From positions 372,001-436,000 of the forward strand of contig NZ_AP027079.1 in the NCBI RefSeq assembly GCF_030295385.1: 64,000 nucleotides of DNA, written 5' to 3'. The translations under genes were made by a program, and so were the position numbers. This document shows positions 8,854 to 21,507 of this stretch, one piece after another; the stretch's first letter is position 1; the number at the start of each line of letters is the position of its first letter. This DNA is from Geothrix oryzae. Lineage in GTDB: Bacteria; Acidobacteriota; Holophagae; Holophagales; Holophagaceae. A model generated the notes under the pieces. The model was not told the origin of the DNA and ran no database searches. It was given only the letters and a program-made list of their open reading frames with translations.

Positions 8854-10098
8854 ATGGGCTTTTTCGATCGATTCCGTTCTCGCGCCGAGGAGGCGCCCTT
8901 GCCTGGGCTGGCGGCCCTCCTGGAGGCGAGGGGCGTTCCGGCGTCCCTGCCCGGCCTGGAAGCGCTGGCGCCCGGGTTCGAGGCCCATCGGAAGCCGGAG
9001 GAACGGGAGGCCTGGGCGGATGCGGTGGCTGAGCTCCATCAGCAGGGCCTGCCGCTGCCCGAGCCCTGGATCGACGCCCAGGACCACCTTCTGCCCGAGC
9101 TGGTTCCCGCCTGGCAGGCGGAGCGGGAGGGCCGCTGGAGCCGCGGGTTCATCGATGGCCTGCGCCAGCGCATCCGCGTGGGCGAGATGGTGATGCCCAG
9201 CGCCTGGCTGAAGCTCTGGGACCAGCCCGCCGATGATGTGCTGGAGCTGGCCCTGGACCACCTGCGCCACCGCAGCAGCGGCGCCTTCGAGCGCCTGCCC
9301 TCCGGCATCTACCGCGGCCCCTGGCGCGACGGGTTCGATGCGGCCCGCCTGTTGCTGCCGGAGATCTGGCACGGGCTCTTCAAGGACCAGCATCCCTTTC
9401 TCGCCATCCCCGCCGCCGACACCCTGCTGGCTACGCCGCAGATCCTGCTGCCCAAGCTCATGGACGAGGTGGGCCGCATGATCCAGGCGGGGCGGCCGGC
9501 GCTTCAGCTGGCCGTGCTTGAGCGCATCGACGACAAGCTCATGACCGCCCGCCTCCAGGATCCGCACCCCATGTCCGCGCCCCAGCGGGAACTGAAGCAC
9601 CTGGACCTCATTGAGGCGCTGCGCATCCAGGAGAAGGATCTGGATCCGACGCTGGGCCGTCCCGCCTCCGTCGCCATCGTGAAGACCACCCAGGGCAAGC
9701 CGCTGACGCTGGCATCCTGGGAGGCCGGCACGCCCGTGCTGCTGCCCGAGACGGACCTCATCGCCTTCTCCGCGGCGAATGGCGAGCCGCTGGCCATCTG
9801 CTGGCGCCAGACCCTGCCGCGCATCCAGGAACTCCGGGGCGAAGCCGTGGCCATCTGGGGGCCCCGCCGGGTCCGCTATGAAGGCTTCCCCACCGAAGAA
9901 CAGCTCTCCCGCCTGGAGCGCTTCGCCACGGCCGAGCAGATGCGGGCCATGCTGGCCCAGGGCGGCAGCCGCCCCGCGGCCCCAGCGCCGCGGCCCGCCA
10001 CGGGTGGGGCCGGCGGCAACGCCCTGAGCAGCCCCGGCGCCACGACCCTTCCCCGCCACCTGCAGGGGGCCGGGCTCGGCGTGCAAGACCCGGAATGA
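8854..10098 (+). CDS. Protein of unknown function (414 aa)
   Basis: I do not recognise this 414-residue protein. It starts MGFFDRFR and is soluble, with no signal peptide or membrane helix. It has a helical first half rich in Trp and Leu and a more beta-like second half (SVAIVKTTQGKPLTL, GTPVLLPETDLIAFS). A Pro/Ala/Gly-rich linker covers the last 45 residues. The second half is faintly reminiscent of immunity or secretion-chaperone-like folds, but I would not assign it. The ATG at 8854 follows GGATCT; an upstream ATG at 8827 is possible. The stop overlaps the next gene's start (ATGA), implying translation coupled to the protease-TPR protein. Confidence 0.75.
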   Translation: MGFFDRFRSRAEEAPLPGLAALLEARGVPASLPGLEALAPGFEAHRKPEEREAWADAVAELHQQGLPLPEPWIDAQDHLLPELVPAWQAEREGRWSRGFIDGLRQRIRVGEMVMPSAWLKLWDQPADDVLELALDHLRHRSSGAFERLPSGIYRGPWRDGFDAARLLLPEIWHGLFKDQHPFLAIPAADTLLATPQILLPKLMDEVGRMIQAGRPALQLAVLERIDDKLMTARLQDPHPMSAPQRELKHLDLIEALRIQEKDLDPTLGRPASVAIVKTTQGKPLTLASWEAGTPVLLPETDLIAFSAANGEPLAICWRQTLPRIQELRGEAVAIWGPRRVRYEGFPTEEQLSRLERFATAEQMRAMLAQGGSRPAAPAPRPATGGAGGNALSSPGATTLPRHLQGAGLGVQDPE

Positions 10099-11474
10099 TC
10101 CTCCCCGGGGCGGCGCTGCCGGCGGTTCAGGAAGCCGCGCCTCCCTCGGCCACCGCTCTGCTGCGCCGGGCCCAGGAGTCCGTGCTGCTGGTGCGCAGCC
10201 CCCTCGGGGGGATCCAGGCGCACCAGGGCAGCGGCGTGGTCATCGCGCCCGGCCTCGTGGCGACCAATGCCCATGTGGCGGAGGGGGGGCATGGGCTCGT
10301 GGTGTACCGGGGCTCCGAGGCCTGGCGGGTGACCCGGGTGCGGATGGACCGGGCCCGGGATCTCTGCCTGCTCACGGTGCCGGGATTGACCGCGCCCGCG
10401 GTGACACTGGCCCCCGCGCCCGCTGAAGTGGGGCAGGCCGTGGTGGCCATGGGGTATCCGGGCGGGCAGGACCTCGTGGTATCCCGGGGGCGGCTGCGGG
10501 GCATCTGGCACTACGAAGAGGGCCGCCTGCTGCAGAGCGATGCCGTGGCGCTGCCCGGCAACAGCGGCGGCGGCCTGTTCGATGCGGAGGGGCGCCTGCT
10601 GGGGCTCACCAGCTTCACCTTCGCGGCCAGCCCCCGGCTGAGCTTCGCCGTGCCTGTGGACTGGATAAGGGAGCTGGTGGCGCGGCCGGATCTGACCGAT
10701 GCTGGCCGTCCGGAGGCGAGCCGTCCGGGGGCGGGGCCCGGGGTCCAGGATGCGGATCTCCTGGGGGCGCTCGCGGCGGACCCCCGCAACTGGCCCGCCT
10801 GGGAGACGGCCGCGCGCCAGTGGGTCCACGATCTGCCGATGGATCCCAATGCCTGGCTGGCCCTGGGGCTGGCTCTGGACCGCTCGGCCCGGGCCTCGGC
10901 GGAGGCCGGCGAGGGCGTGCCGCCCGCGGTGCTCCAGGAGAGTGCCGGGGCCTACCGCCGTTCCCTGGAACTGCAGCAGAAGCCCCGCGCCTGGAACAAC
11001 CTCGGGGCGACCCTGGATCAACTCAACCGGTTCGACGAGGCCGAGCGGGCCTTCCTGGAAGCCCTGGCCCTGGAGCCCGGCTACGCCCTGGCCTGGATGA
11101 ACCTGGGCTGCGCCCGGATCAACGCCCGGCGGTTCGCCGCCGGGGCGGAGGCCTTCCGGAAGGGTCTGGCCCTCCGTCCCGACGACGCGGAGGCCTGGAT
11201 GCGCCTGGCCCACTGCCAGCAGATGCTGGGTCAGCGGGAAGCGGCCGTGGGCACCCTCGAGATCGCCCTCCGCTACCGCCCGCTGGCGGCGGAGCTGTGG
11301 CTGGATCTGGGGCTGCTCCTGGTGGACCTCGGGCGGCGGGAGGAGGCTCTGGCAGTGCAGGCTCGGTTGGCCGACCTGGATCCCCAGGGGGCGGCCCGCC
11401 TCCAGGGCGCCCTCAAGCGGGTCAGATCAACCCGATCTCCCGCAGGCGCTGCAACAGGAATGCGTGGGCGGTGA
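10095..11474 (+). CDS. Trypsin-like serine protease with TPR repeats
   Basis: Residues 20-200 have the trypsin/HtrA fold, with the catalytic triad visible as TNAHVAE (His), RARDLCLL (Asp) and LPGNSGGGLF (Ser). No PDZ domain follows. Instead the second half holds at least three tetratricopeptide repeats (RAWNNLGATLDQLNRFDEAERAF, then ALAWMNLGCARI, EAWMRLAHCQQM and ELWLDLGLLLVD units), which would bind partner proteins. There is no clear signal peptide, so its location is uncertain. It is translationally coupled to the unknown protein upstream. Its last 53 bases overlap the 3' end of the convergent oxygenase gene. Confidence 0.88.
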   Translation: MILPGAALPAVQEAAPPSATALLRRAQESVLLVRSPLGGIQAHQGSGVVIAPGLVATNAHVAEGGHGLVVYRGSEAWRVTRVRMDRARDLCLLTVPGLTAPAVTLAPAPAEVGQAVVAMGYPGGQDLVVSRGRLRGIWHYEEGRLLQSDAVALPGNSGGGLFDAEGRLLGLTSFTFAASPRLSFAVPVDWIRELVARPDLTDAGRPEASRPGAGPGVQDADLLGALAADPRNWPAWETAARQWVHDLPMDPNAWLALGLALDRSARASAEAGEGVPPAVLQESAGAYRRSLELQQKPRAWNNLGATLDQLNRFDEAERAFLEALALEPGYALAWMNLGCARINARRFAAGAEAFRKGLALRPDDAEAWMRLAHCQQMLGQREAAVGTLEIALRYRPLAAELWLDLGLLLVDLGRREEALAVQARLADLDPQGAARLQGALKRVRSTRSPAGAATGMRGR

Positions 11475-12378
11475 TGGGCTCGAAGCGCTTGGCCTCGCCC
11501 GGCTCCAGGAGGGATTCGGGGCAGTCGAGGAGCACCTCGGGCCGCGGGTGGCAGAAGAAGGGCATGGAGTAGCGCACGGCCTCCGGGCTGTCGGGGTTGA
11601 CCACCCGGTGCGTGGTGCTGGGGATCTTCAGGTTCACATGGCGGCTCAGCATGTCGCCCGCATCGGCCACGATCTCGCCGGCCAGGCCATCCACGGCGCG
11701 CCAGGTCCCGTCGCGGCCCAGCAGCTGCAGGCCCGAATCCGTGGCGGCAGGCAGCAGGGTGATGAGGTTGATGTCTTCGTGGGCGGAACTCCGCACGCCG
11801 CCTTCAAGGTAGCGGTCCCGCAGGGCCGGGTAGTGGATGATGCGCAGGATGGAGTTCCCGTCCACGATCATGTCCGCCAGGCTGCGTTCGGGCAGGCCCA
11901 GGTAGAGGGCGAGGGCTTCCAGCAGGGTGCCCGCGCAGTCCTCCAGGGCCCGGTAGAGGGCCAGGGTGTGGCCCTTGAAGCCGGGAACTTCGACCTCGGG
12001 CCAGAGGTTGTCGCCGTAGAGGGCCTTGAGGGGATGGTCCGCCGGCAGCTCCTGGCCCACATGCCAGAACTCCTTGAGGTCGCCCACGGGGTTGTCCTTG
12101 GCGTGCTCGCTGCCGAAGGGCGTGAAGCCCCGGGCGCCGCCGGAGCCCGGCACGAGGTAGCGGCGCTTGACCTCTTCGGGCAGGGCGAAGAAGGCCTTGG
12201 CCGCCTCGTAGGCGCCCTCCACATCGGCCTGACGGACCTGGTGTCCGGCCACTTTCACGAAGCCGGTGTGCCGGAAGCTGTCGCCCAGCACCCGGATGAA
12301 GTCAGCACGATCCCGGGCGTTGCCCTCGCGGAACTGGGACAGGTGGACGGTTTCGACCTGGAAGGTGGAACGGGGCAT
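11422..12378 (-). CDS. 2-oxoglutarate/Fe(II) oxygenase, isopenicillin N synthase family
   Basis: The 318-residue protein has the N-terminal DIOX_N region (FIRVLGDSFRHTGFVKV) and the catalytic 2OG-Fe(II) domain. The metal triad is seen as SAHEDIN (His and Asp) and STTHRVV (His), with RYSMPFF providing the Arg-x-Ser 2-oxoglutarate anchor. Such enzymes hydroxylate or otherwise oxidise small molecules; the substrate cannot be told. It is a single-gene unit downstream of recA on the same strand, beyond recA's terminator. It converges on the protease-TPR gene, with 53 bases shared. Confidence 0.92.
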   Translation of the reverse strand: MPRSTFQVETVHLSQFREGNARDRADFIRVLGDSFRHTGFVKVAGHQVRQADVEGAYEAAKAFFALPEEVKRRYLVPGSGGARGFTPFGSEHAKDNPVGDLKEFWHVGQELPADHPLKALYGDNLWPEVEVPGFKGHTLALYRALEDCAGTLLEALALYLGLPERSLADMIVDGNSILRIIHYPALRDRYLEGGVRSSAHEDINLITLLPAATDSGLQLLGRDGTWRAVDGLAGEIVADAGDMLSRHVNLKIPSTTHRVVNPDSPEAVRYSMPFFCHPRPEVLLDCPESLLEPGEAKRFEPITAHAFLLQRLREIGLI

Positions 12379-12453
12379 GGGGCCTCCGGGGACCGGCCAT
12401 GATAGCTGGCATGACAGGAATCTCCAGCGGCCGGTCGGTCCGGGCGGAAGCCC

Positions 12454-12488
12454 AAAAAAACGGCGGCAGCCTGGGGGGCCACCGCCGT
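12454..12488 (-). terminator. Rho-independent terminator of recA
   Basis: On the reverse strand ACGGCGG pairs with CCGCCGT around a 15-base loop and is followed by a run of seven T. It lies 38 bases past the recA stop. Confidence 0.9.
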
Positions 12489-12525
12489 CTGCCGACCCCT
12501 TCCAAGGGCGCGCAGTCGAGGATCT

Positions 12526-13584
<1,059 letters not shown>

Positions 13585-13685
13585 GGAGTCCTCCAAGGGG
13601 ATGCTTTCCAGGATGGGGCAAAAAGCGAAAAAAACAAGAAATCTTTTTTCACGCTCCGGCCCAGGTCCGCCGAAGAGGGAGGGGC

Positions 13686-16139
<2,454 letters not shown>

Positions 16140-16140
16140 C

Positions 16141-17325
16141 ATGGCCAAGGCAGCCGTGCTGCTCGAGGACGACACCCTGATCCGCATGGCGCTGCAGCGC
16201 CTCTGCCTGGCCGGAGCCCGGCTGGAGGTGGCCTACAAGGATCAGCGCGCCGCGTTCCCCATCCTCACGGAGGACGGTGAGCGTCTGGCCTTCCGGATGC
16301 CCTTCGAGGACATCGCCGCCTGGGGCCTCAGGCCCGGCGAGAACTTGGCCATCAAGCTGAAGGACCGCGGCCTGGAGTACGAGTGCGTGGTCGCCCAGGC
16401 CGGGCAGGAGATCCTGGAGGGCGTGGAAGCCTGCTACACCACCATTCCGCGGGTGCTGCGCCGGTCCGACCTGCACCGCCTGGCGGACTTCATCCCCGAT
16501 CGCGCCCACGGGCCGGCCCACGCGGCGACTTTCACCAACACCCGCAACGCCCTGCTCGACGGGACCGTCCAGAGCTTCGGCGAGGAGGGTCTGGAGCTCG
16601 TCCTCCGCAACACCAAGCAGGACATCCGCGAGCTGCTGCGCATGGGGGAGGAGTCGCTGCTGGATGTGCCTCTGGACGGCAACCTGCGCCTGCGGACCCC
16701 CACGACCGTCGCCTACTTCGGCGAGAACCTGGTGGGCCTCCGCTTCACCAAGCAGGCGGACGGCCCGATGCTGGAGCGGTACCGGACCTGGATCCAGGAT
16801 CAGCAGGTTCTCCAGGCCCAGCAGGACAAGGACGACTTCGCGCCCCGGGGCTTTCTGGAGGCCACGGCGCGCATCAACCGGGCGGCCACCATGCCCACCG
16901 TGAAGGTGCTGGTGGACCGGGATCCCATCCTCCTGCTGCTCACGGAGAAGGAGGACTTCGCCCGGCGGCTGGCCGAGGCCCTGAGCCGCAAATTCGGCCT
17001 GGCCGTGCTCGACCACATCAAGGGGCCGGTGAAGACCCAGCTCCTGGATCTGGGGGGCGGCGAATCCGGCTGGGGCCGCATCCGCATGGTCCTCGTCCAC
17101 AACCAGCTGCGCCTCGCCAGCCCGCTGGAGCTCTGCCGCCAGCTGGTGTCCCAGGAGGGGTGCCCGGTGCCCGTCCTCCTGGCCGGCACCGAGGAGGACG
17201 AGGCCCTGAAGCGCCATCGCGCGGTCTCGGCCGGGGCGGTGGACTACCTCGCCGTGGAGCCCTTCCGCATCCTCTCCATCCTGCGCAAGCTCGACGATAC
17301 CCTCAAGCTCTTCGAAGGCGCCTGA
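16141..17325 (+). CDS. PilZ-like protein with degenerate receiver domain
   Basis: The start lies one base after the kinase stop, so the two are almost certainly co-expressed. Residues 1-120 resemble a YcgR-type N-terminal module, and 120-220 resemble a PilZ domain (RVLRRSD Arg cluster, then DGTVQSFGEEGLEL in place of the usual D/NxSxxG), which binds cyclic-di-GMP in other proteins. Residues 255-390 have receiver-like spacing (VKVLVDRDPILLLLT, MVLVHNQLRLASP, VPVLLAGTEE, GAVDYLAVEPF), but an Asn replaces the expected phosphoacceptor Asp and the late Lys is absent. It may be a non-phosphorylated partner of the kinase. The domain assignments are by eye and moderate. Confidence 0.7.
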   Translation: MAKAAVLLEDDTLIRMALQRLCLAGARLEVAYKDQRAAFPILTEDGERLAFRMPFEDIAAWGLRPGENLAIKLKDRGLEYECVVAQAGQEILEGVEACYTTIPRVLRRSDLHRLADFIPDRAHGPAHAATFTNTRNALLDGTVQSFGEEGLELVLRNTKQDIRELLRMGEESLLDVPLDGNLRLRTPTTVAYFGENLVGLRFTKQADGPMLERYRTWIQDQQVLQAQQDKDDFAPRGFLEATARINRAATMPTVKVLVDRDPILLLLTEKEDFARRLAEALSRKFGLAVLDHIKGPVKTQLLDLGGGESGWGRIRMVLVHNQLRLASPLELCRQLVSQEGCPVPVLLAGTEEDEALKRHRAVSAGAVDYLAVEPFRILSILRKLDDTLKLFEGA

Positions 17326-17342
17326 GCGGGCCCCTTCCTGAA

Positions 17343-18476
17343 TCAGCGCAGCTTCACATCCCGTCCCCGCCAGTGGTTCACGCCCCGCAGGCGGTCGGAG
17401 AAGGCCCACGCCGTGCCCGCGGCGAAGACCAGCGCATTCAAGGGCCACAGGGCCCACAGGAGGTCCATGGGCCGCCCCGTCAGGCGCTGCTGCACATCGC
17501 CCGCCAGCGCGGGGACGAGCAGCCAGAGCAGGAGCGCGAGCCCGGGGTGACCGGCGAAGGGCAGCCAGATCGGCGCCAGGCCGATCAGCAGGGCGGGCGG
17601 CAGGGCCAGGGGCAGCAGCCACCAGGCGGGCAGGGCGGCGGCATTCTTCCGCATGGCGCAGACCAGTTCGTGCAGGCCGTGGTACATCCGCAGGTGCAGG
17701 TCCGGACCGCCCCTCGCCACCCGGTTGACGAAACCCGCCGCCTTCATCCGCCGGGCGAGCATCATGTCGTCGATGGCCTCCAGGGGAGCGGCCGCATGGC
17801 CGCCCACCGCATCGTAGGCCTGGCGCCGCACCAGGGTGAAGGCGCCCACACCGCAGAAGGCGGGATGGCGCGGCAGAGGCACCCGGTGGGGCGGTATCAG
17901 GGCCAGAAAGGCGGAGGCGGCCAGGGGCAGGACGGCGCGTTCCGCCCAGCCCACGGTATCCACGCCGGGGAGCAGTGCGAGGATGTCCGCGGGGTGCGTG
18001 GGATGGGCGACGGTGAAGGCGAGGGCCCGCCGGAGCAGGTCGGGGGCGGCCTGGACATCGGCATCCGCGAAGAGCAGCCAGTCCGCGGCCCGCGCCTCAG
18101 GCTGCTGACTGGCCAGGTACAGGGCGTGGTTCTTCCCCAGCCAACCGGGAGGGAGATCGTCGTTGCGGAGCACGCGCAGGCGATCCGGATGGGCTTGTTC
18201 CCGGGCCCGGAGCACCGCGGTGCTGCCGTCCGTGGAGCCATCGTCCACCACCACGATGCGCAGCGCCGGGTGGTCCTGCGCCAGCCAGGTGTCCAAGGCC
18301 GCCGCCACCTCGAGGACCTCGTTCCGGACGGGGATGCAGAGGCACACCGAAACCGCGGGCTGCGGTGGCGGGTCGGTCTCCAGGACCGGCAGCCGCGCCC
18401 AGTGGCGGCGCAGCAGCACCAGGCCCGCGACCAGCAGCGCGGTGGCGGTCCAGGCGATGAGGTCGATCCAGAGCAT
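17343..18476 (-). CDS. Family 2 glycosyltransferase (HpnB/CrtQ-like), membrane-bound
   Basis: The 377-residue protein has an N-terminal membrane helix and a GT2 catalytic core: CIPVRNE, VVVDDGSTDGS, DLPPGWLGKNHA, FADADV and IDDMMLARRMK. Several C-terminal hydrophobic helices follow. PPGWLGKNHA is characteristic of the carotenoid/hopanoid-associated branch of GT2 (CrtQ, HpnB). No squalene, hopanoid or carotenoid gene is adjacent, so the acceptor is unknown. It is transcribed alone, convergent with the PilZ-like gene and divergent from the acetyltransferase. Confidence 0.85.
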   Translation of the reverse strand: MLWIDLIAWTATALLVAGLVLLRRHWARLPVLETDPPPQPAVSVCLCIPVRNEVLEVAAALDTWLAQDHPALRIVVVDDGSTDGSTAVLRAREQAHPDRLRVLRNDDLPPGWLGKNHALYLASQQPEARAADWLLFADADVQAAPDLLRRALAFTVAHPTHPADILALLPGVDTVGWAERAVLPLAASAFLALIPPHRVPLPRHPAFCGVGAFTLVRRQAYDAVGGHAAAPLEAIDDMMLARRMKAAGFVNRVARGGPDLHLRMYHGLHELVCAMRKNAAALPAWWLLPLALPPALLIGLAPIWLPFAGHPGLALLLWLLVPALAGDVQQRLTGRPMDLLWALWPLNALVFAAGTAWAFSDRLRGVNHWRGRDVKLR

Positions 18477-18551
18477 GAGCCCAGGCTAGCCCGAAGGACC
18501 GATCTGGTGGCGTGGGATACCCTGGACGCTGGTGCTTTTCGAGGGGGGGCC

Positions 18552-19181
18552 ATGGACGGATTCGCCTCAGACAAGCCAATCCTGCGCCTCCGCCGGCCCG
18601 ATGATGTGGGGGAGATCCGCGACCTGATGGCCCGGGTCTATCCGGCGCCCCACGGGCCCGAGGCCATCTGGTCCGCCGAGAATCTCGTGCGGCACATGGC
18701 GTGCTTTCCTGAGGGCCAGATGGTGGTGGAGGCGGGAGCACGCCTTGTGGGTACGGCCACGGCCCACCGCGTACCCATTGTCTCGGCCCTGGCGCCCCAT
18801 ACCTGGTCCCAGATCACCGGCCGAGGCACCCTGTCCACCCACGATCCCGAGGGCGAGGCGCTCTACGGGGTGAACATCGCCGTGGATCCAGACTGGCAGG
18901 GGGTGGGCATCGGAAGCCTCCTCTACCGGGCGCGGGTGGACTTGGCCCGGCGCCTGGGCTGCCGAGCGTTCGTGGCCGGGGCACGGATTCCCGGGTATCA
19001 CCGCGTCGCCTCCGAGATGGATCCCGAGGCCTATGTGGAGGCTGTGGTTGCGGGGCGGATCTTCGATCCCACCCTCTCCAAACAACTCCGTGTGGGCTTC
19101 CAGGTCCGCGGGGTCCTCCGGGATTACGCGCCCGATGTGGAAACCCTGGGCCACGCGGCCCTCATCGTGCTGGAACTCTGA
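18552..19181 (+). CDS. GNAT-family N-acetyltransferase
   Basis: The 209-residue protein has the acetyl-CoA binding signature VDPDWQGVGIGSLLYRAR (motif A, R/Q-x-x-G-x-G/A) after YGVNIA. It lies 22 bases upstream of a nitrilase-superfamily gene. In many bacteria these two families are fused as one bifunctional chain, so these are likely the split form acting together. The acyl acceptor is unknown. Start chosen at ATG after a run of G residues (GGGGGGGC). Confidence 0.88.
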   Translation: MDGFASDKPILRLRRPDDVGEIRDLMARVYPAPHGPEAIWSAENLVRHMACFPEGQMVVEAGARLVGTATAHRVPIVSALAPHTWSQITGRGTLSTHDPEGEALYGVNIAVDPDWQGVGIGSLLYRARVDLARRLGCRAFVAGARIPGYHRVASEMDPEAYVEAVVAGRIFDPTLSKQLRVGFQVRGVLRDYAPDVETLGHAALIVLEL

Positions 19182-19203
19182 CGGTCCCCGTCCAGGAGGC
19201 GAC

Positions 19204-20169
19204 ATGCGTTTCACGGCCCCCACCCCTTTTCTCTCCCGCCCCGTGCGCGTCTGCGGCATCCAGTACGGCCTGCGTCCCGTGGCTGACTTCTCCGCCTTCG
19301 CCGAACAGGTGGAGAACTATGTGGATGTCGGCGATGACTACGATTCCGATGTCATCGTGTTCCCGGAGCTGTTGGCCGTGCAGCTGCTCAGCTGCATCAC
19401 CCGGGATTTCGCCCCCGCCGAGGCCATGAGGCGCCTGGCCGAGCAGTTCACCGACGGGTTCGAGGATCTCTTCCTCCGCCTCTCCATCAAGTACGACCGC
19501 ATCCTGGTGGCCGGCACGCACCCCCGCTTCGTGGACGGCAAGCTTCAGAATGTGGCGTCCATCTTCGTGCCGGGGCACGGGCCCGTGCACCAGCCCAAGC
19601 TGCACCTTACGCCCACGGAGCGGAATGTCTGGCACTTCGAGCCCGGCCACGAGATCCACATCATCGACACGGACTTCGGAAAGATGGGCGTATCCATTTG
19701 CTACGATGTGCAGTTCCCGGAGGTGGCCCGCATCCAGGCCGAGCAGGGCGTCCAGCTGCTCGTGGTGCCCTACCTCACGGATGACCGGCGCGGCTACAGC
19801 CGGGTGACCACCTGCGCCCGGGCCCGGGCCGTGGAGAACCAGATCTATGTGGTCACCGCGGGCATGGTGGGCAGCCTGCCCCTGATCACCGATCTCACGG
19901 CCCAGTACGCCCAGAGCGGCGTCTACACGCCCTCGGACTTTCCCTTTCCCATGGACGGCATCGCCACCGAAGCGGCCCCCAACTCCGAGATGGTGCTGGT
20001 GGGGGACATCGACCTGGCGGTCCTCGATCAGACCCGCGCCAAGGGGTCGGTGCTCAACCACCAGGATGCCGCCCAGGACGGCCTGCATGTGACCTTCGAT
20101 GGGCGGATCTGCGTGCACCGCCTGCCCTGGCTCAAGCAGACGGACGAGCCCACGGTCCCTCCGGGCTGA
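19204..20169 (+). CDS. Carbon-nitrogen hydrolase (nitrilase superfamily)
   Basis: The 321-residue protein carries the Glu-Lys-Cys triad of the superfamily: VIVFPELL (Glu), HQPKLHLT (Lys) and GVSICYDVQFPE (Cys). RARAVENQIYVVTAG is also typical. It would hydrolyse an amide or carbamoyl C-N bond in the cytosol. It is paired with the upstream GNAT gene, and the pair is known elsewhere as a fusion. Substrate unknown. Confidence 0.92.
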   Translation: MRFTAPTPFLSRPVRVCGIQYGLRPVADFSAFAEQVENYVDVGDDYDSDVIVFPELLAVQLLSCITRDFAPAEAMRRLAEQFTDGFEDLFLRLSIKYDRILVAGTHPRFVDGKLQNVASIFVPGHGPVHQPKLHLTPTERNVWHFEPGHEIHIIDTDFGKMGVSICYDVQFPEVARIQAEQGVQLLVVPYLTDDRRGYSRVTTCARARAVENQIYVVTAGMVGSLPLITDLTAQYAQSGVYTPSDFPFPMDGIATEAAPNSEMVLVGDIDLAVLDQTRAKGSVLNHQDAAQDGLHVTFDGRICVHRLPWLKQTDEPTVPPG

Positions 20170-20181
20170 GGGTGGGCGCTC

Positions 20182-21507
20182 TCATTCAGGCCCTGAGGCC
20201 TGATAGGCGGCGACGGTCGCCACCAGGGCCGGCACCACCAGGGCCGCCTGGCCCGTGGTTTCCGCCAGGAAGACCACTGGGGTGAGCAGGCTGCGGTGGA
20301 CGGCCCCGGTGAAGGCGCTGGCGCCGACGAGCACGAAGAGGCCGGGCTGGCCGAGGCCCGCCCAGGCTTCGAAGGCCGCGCCCAGGGCGGCGCCCATGGT
20401 GACGGAGGGCAGCCAGGTGCCGCCCACGCCGCCCCCGGCGAAGGTGAGGGCCGTGGCCGCCAGCTTCAGGGCCAGGAAGGCCAGGGCGCGGGAAGGCAGG
20501 GTGCCGCCGCGGAGCAGGTGGGTCACCAGCTCGATGCCGCCGCCCTGGGTCACGGGCAGGCCGGGCCAGAGCCAGGCACCGGGCAGGGCGAGGACCATCA
20601 GACCCAGACCCGCCAGCCCGGCGCGCACCGGGAGCGGCAGGCGGCCGAGGTGGTGGCGCCCGAATCGCAACAGGCGCCGGTAGAAGGAGGCAGCCACCGC
20701 GCAGCCGAGCCCCAGGGGCAGGGCCCACAGGATCTCCCGGGCCACCAGGTGGTACGAGCCCGCCGTGCCGAGGAGAGGCGTGGCGCCCCGGAAGGCGATG
20801 AAGGCCAGGAAACCGGAGGCCGAGGCTGCCAGGGCCGGTGCCATGCGGTCCGTGCTGAGGTCGCCATCGTGCTCCGTGGCGAGCAGGGCCCCGGCAATGG
20901 GGGCGCGGAAGACTGCGGCCAGGGCCGCCGCCGAGCCCGCCATCACCACCACGCCCGGTTGGGCCAATAGACGCCTGGCCCAGCGGAACCGCCGGGCCAG
21001 GCGGCGGAAGAGCCGGTGAAACTGCGCGCCCACGGCGGCGCCCAGCCATCGGGCGGGCCCCTCCACCCCCGCGCTGCCGCCGAAACCGATGGTCAGTGCG
21101 CACGCCGCGGCCTTGCCAAGGCTGGGGAGGAATCGGAAGGTGCCCAGGGGATGATGGCGAGCCTCCGCCAGATCCCGCCCCAGCGAGACCTCCCCCAGCC
21201 CCGAGAACTGGAGCCACAGGCCGGTGAGCAGCAGGCCGACCAGGGGCGTGGCGACCATCGCCGCGTTGCGCAGGCCCTGCCCCTGGAGCAGTGCTTCGAA
21301 CCGTTCGATCCCCGTCAGGGCGAGGGCGGCCACGACACCCATGCAGGCCCCCAGGGGCAGCACCGCCAGCGCCAGCCGTCGCGCATGGGCCAGCACACGA
21401 AGGCTCCGCACGCGGGTTGGCAGGGTTAAAGGTGAAGGCGAGGGTAAAGGCGAGGGTGAAGCGGAGCGTTTCTCGTCGCCGGGTTCCGTCTCGATCTCGG
21501 GGGCCAT
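20182..21507 (-). CDS. ClC-family chloride channel or H+/Cl- antiporter
   Basis: The 441-residue membrane protein has about ten hydrophobic helices. FGGSAGVEGPARWLG corresponds to the GREGP motif with the gating Glu kept, and GGVGGTWLPS corresponds to GxFxP with Trp for Phe. The usual GSGIP selectivity loop reads SGLGEVSL, so anion selectivity may differ. The first 30 residues are a Pro/Ser repeat (PSPLPSPSPLTLP) encoded by short tandem GC repeats. No CBS domains. It is convergent with the nitrilase gene. Confidence 0.85.
   Translation of the reverse strand: MAPEIETEPGDEKRSASPSPLPSPSPLTLPTRVRSLRVLAHARRLALAVLPLGACMGVVAALALTGIERFEALLQGQGLRNAAMVATPLVGLLLTGLWLQFSGLGEVSLGRDLAEARHHPLGTFRFLPSLGKAAACALTIGFGGSAGVEGPARWLGAAVGAQFHRLFRRLARRFRWARRLLAQPGVVVMAGSAAALAAVFRAPIAGALLATEHDGDLSTDRMAPALAASASGFLAFIAFRGATPLLGTAGSYHLVAREILWALPLGLGCAVAASFYRRLLRFGRHHLGRLPLPVRAGLAGLGLMVLALPGAWLWPGLPVTQGGGIELVTHLLRGGTLPSRALAFLALKLAATALTFAGGGVGGTWLPSVTMGAALGAAFEAWAGLGQPGLFVLVGASAFTGAVHRSLLTPVVFLAETTGQAALVVPALVATVAAYQASGPE

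Noticed and set aside
17343-18476. Hopanoid biosynthesis locus around the HpnB-like glycosyltransferase
   Set aside because: No squalene-hopene cyclase or other hpn gene is present in the window, so only the family was assigned.
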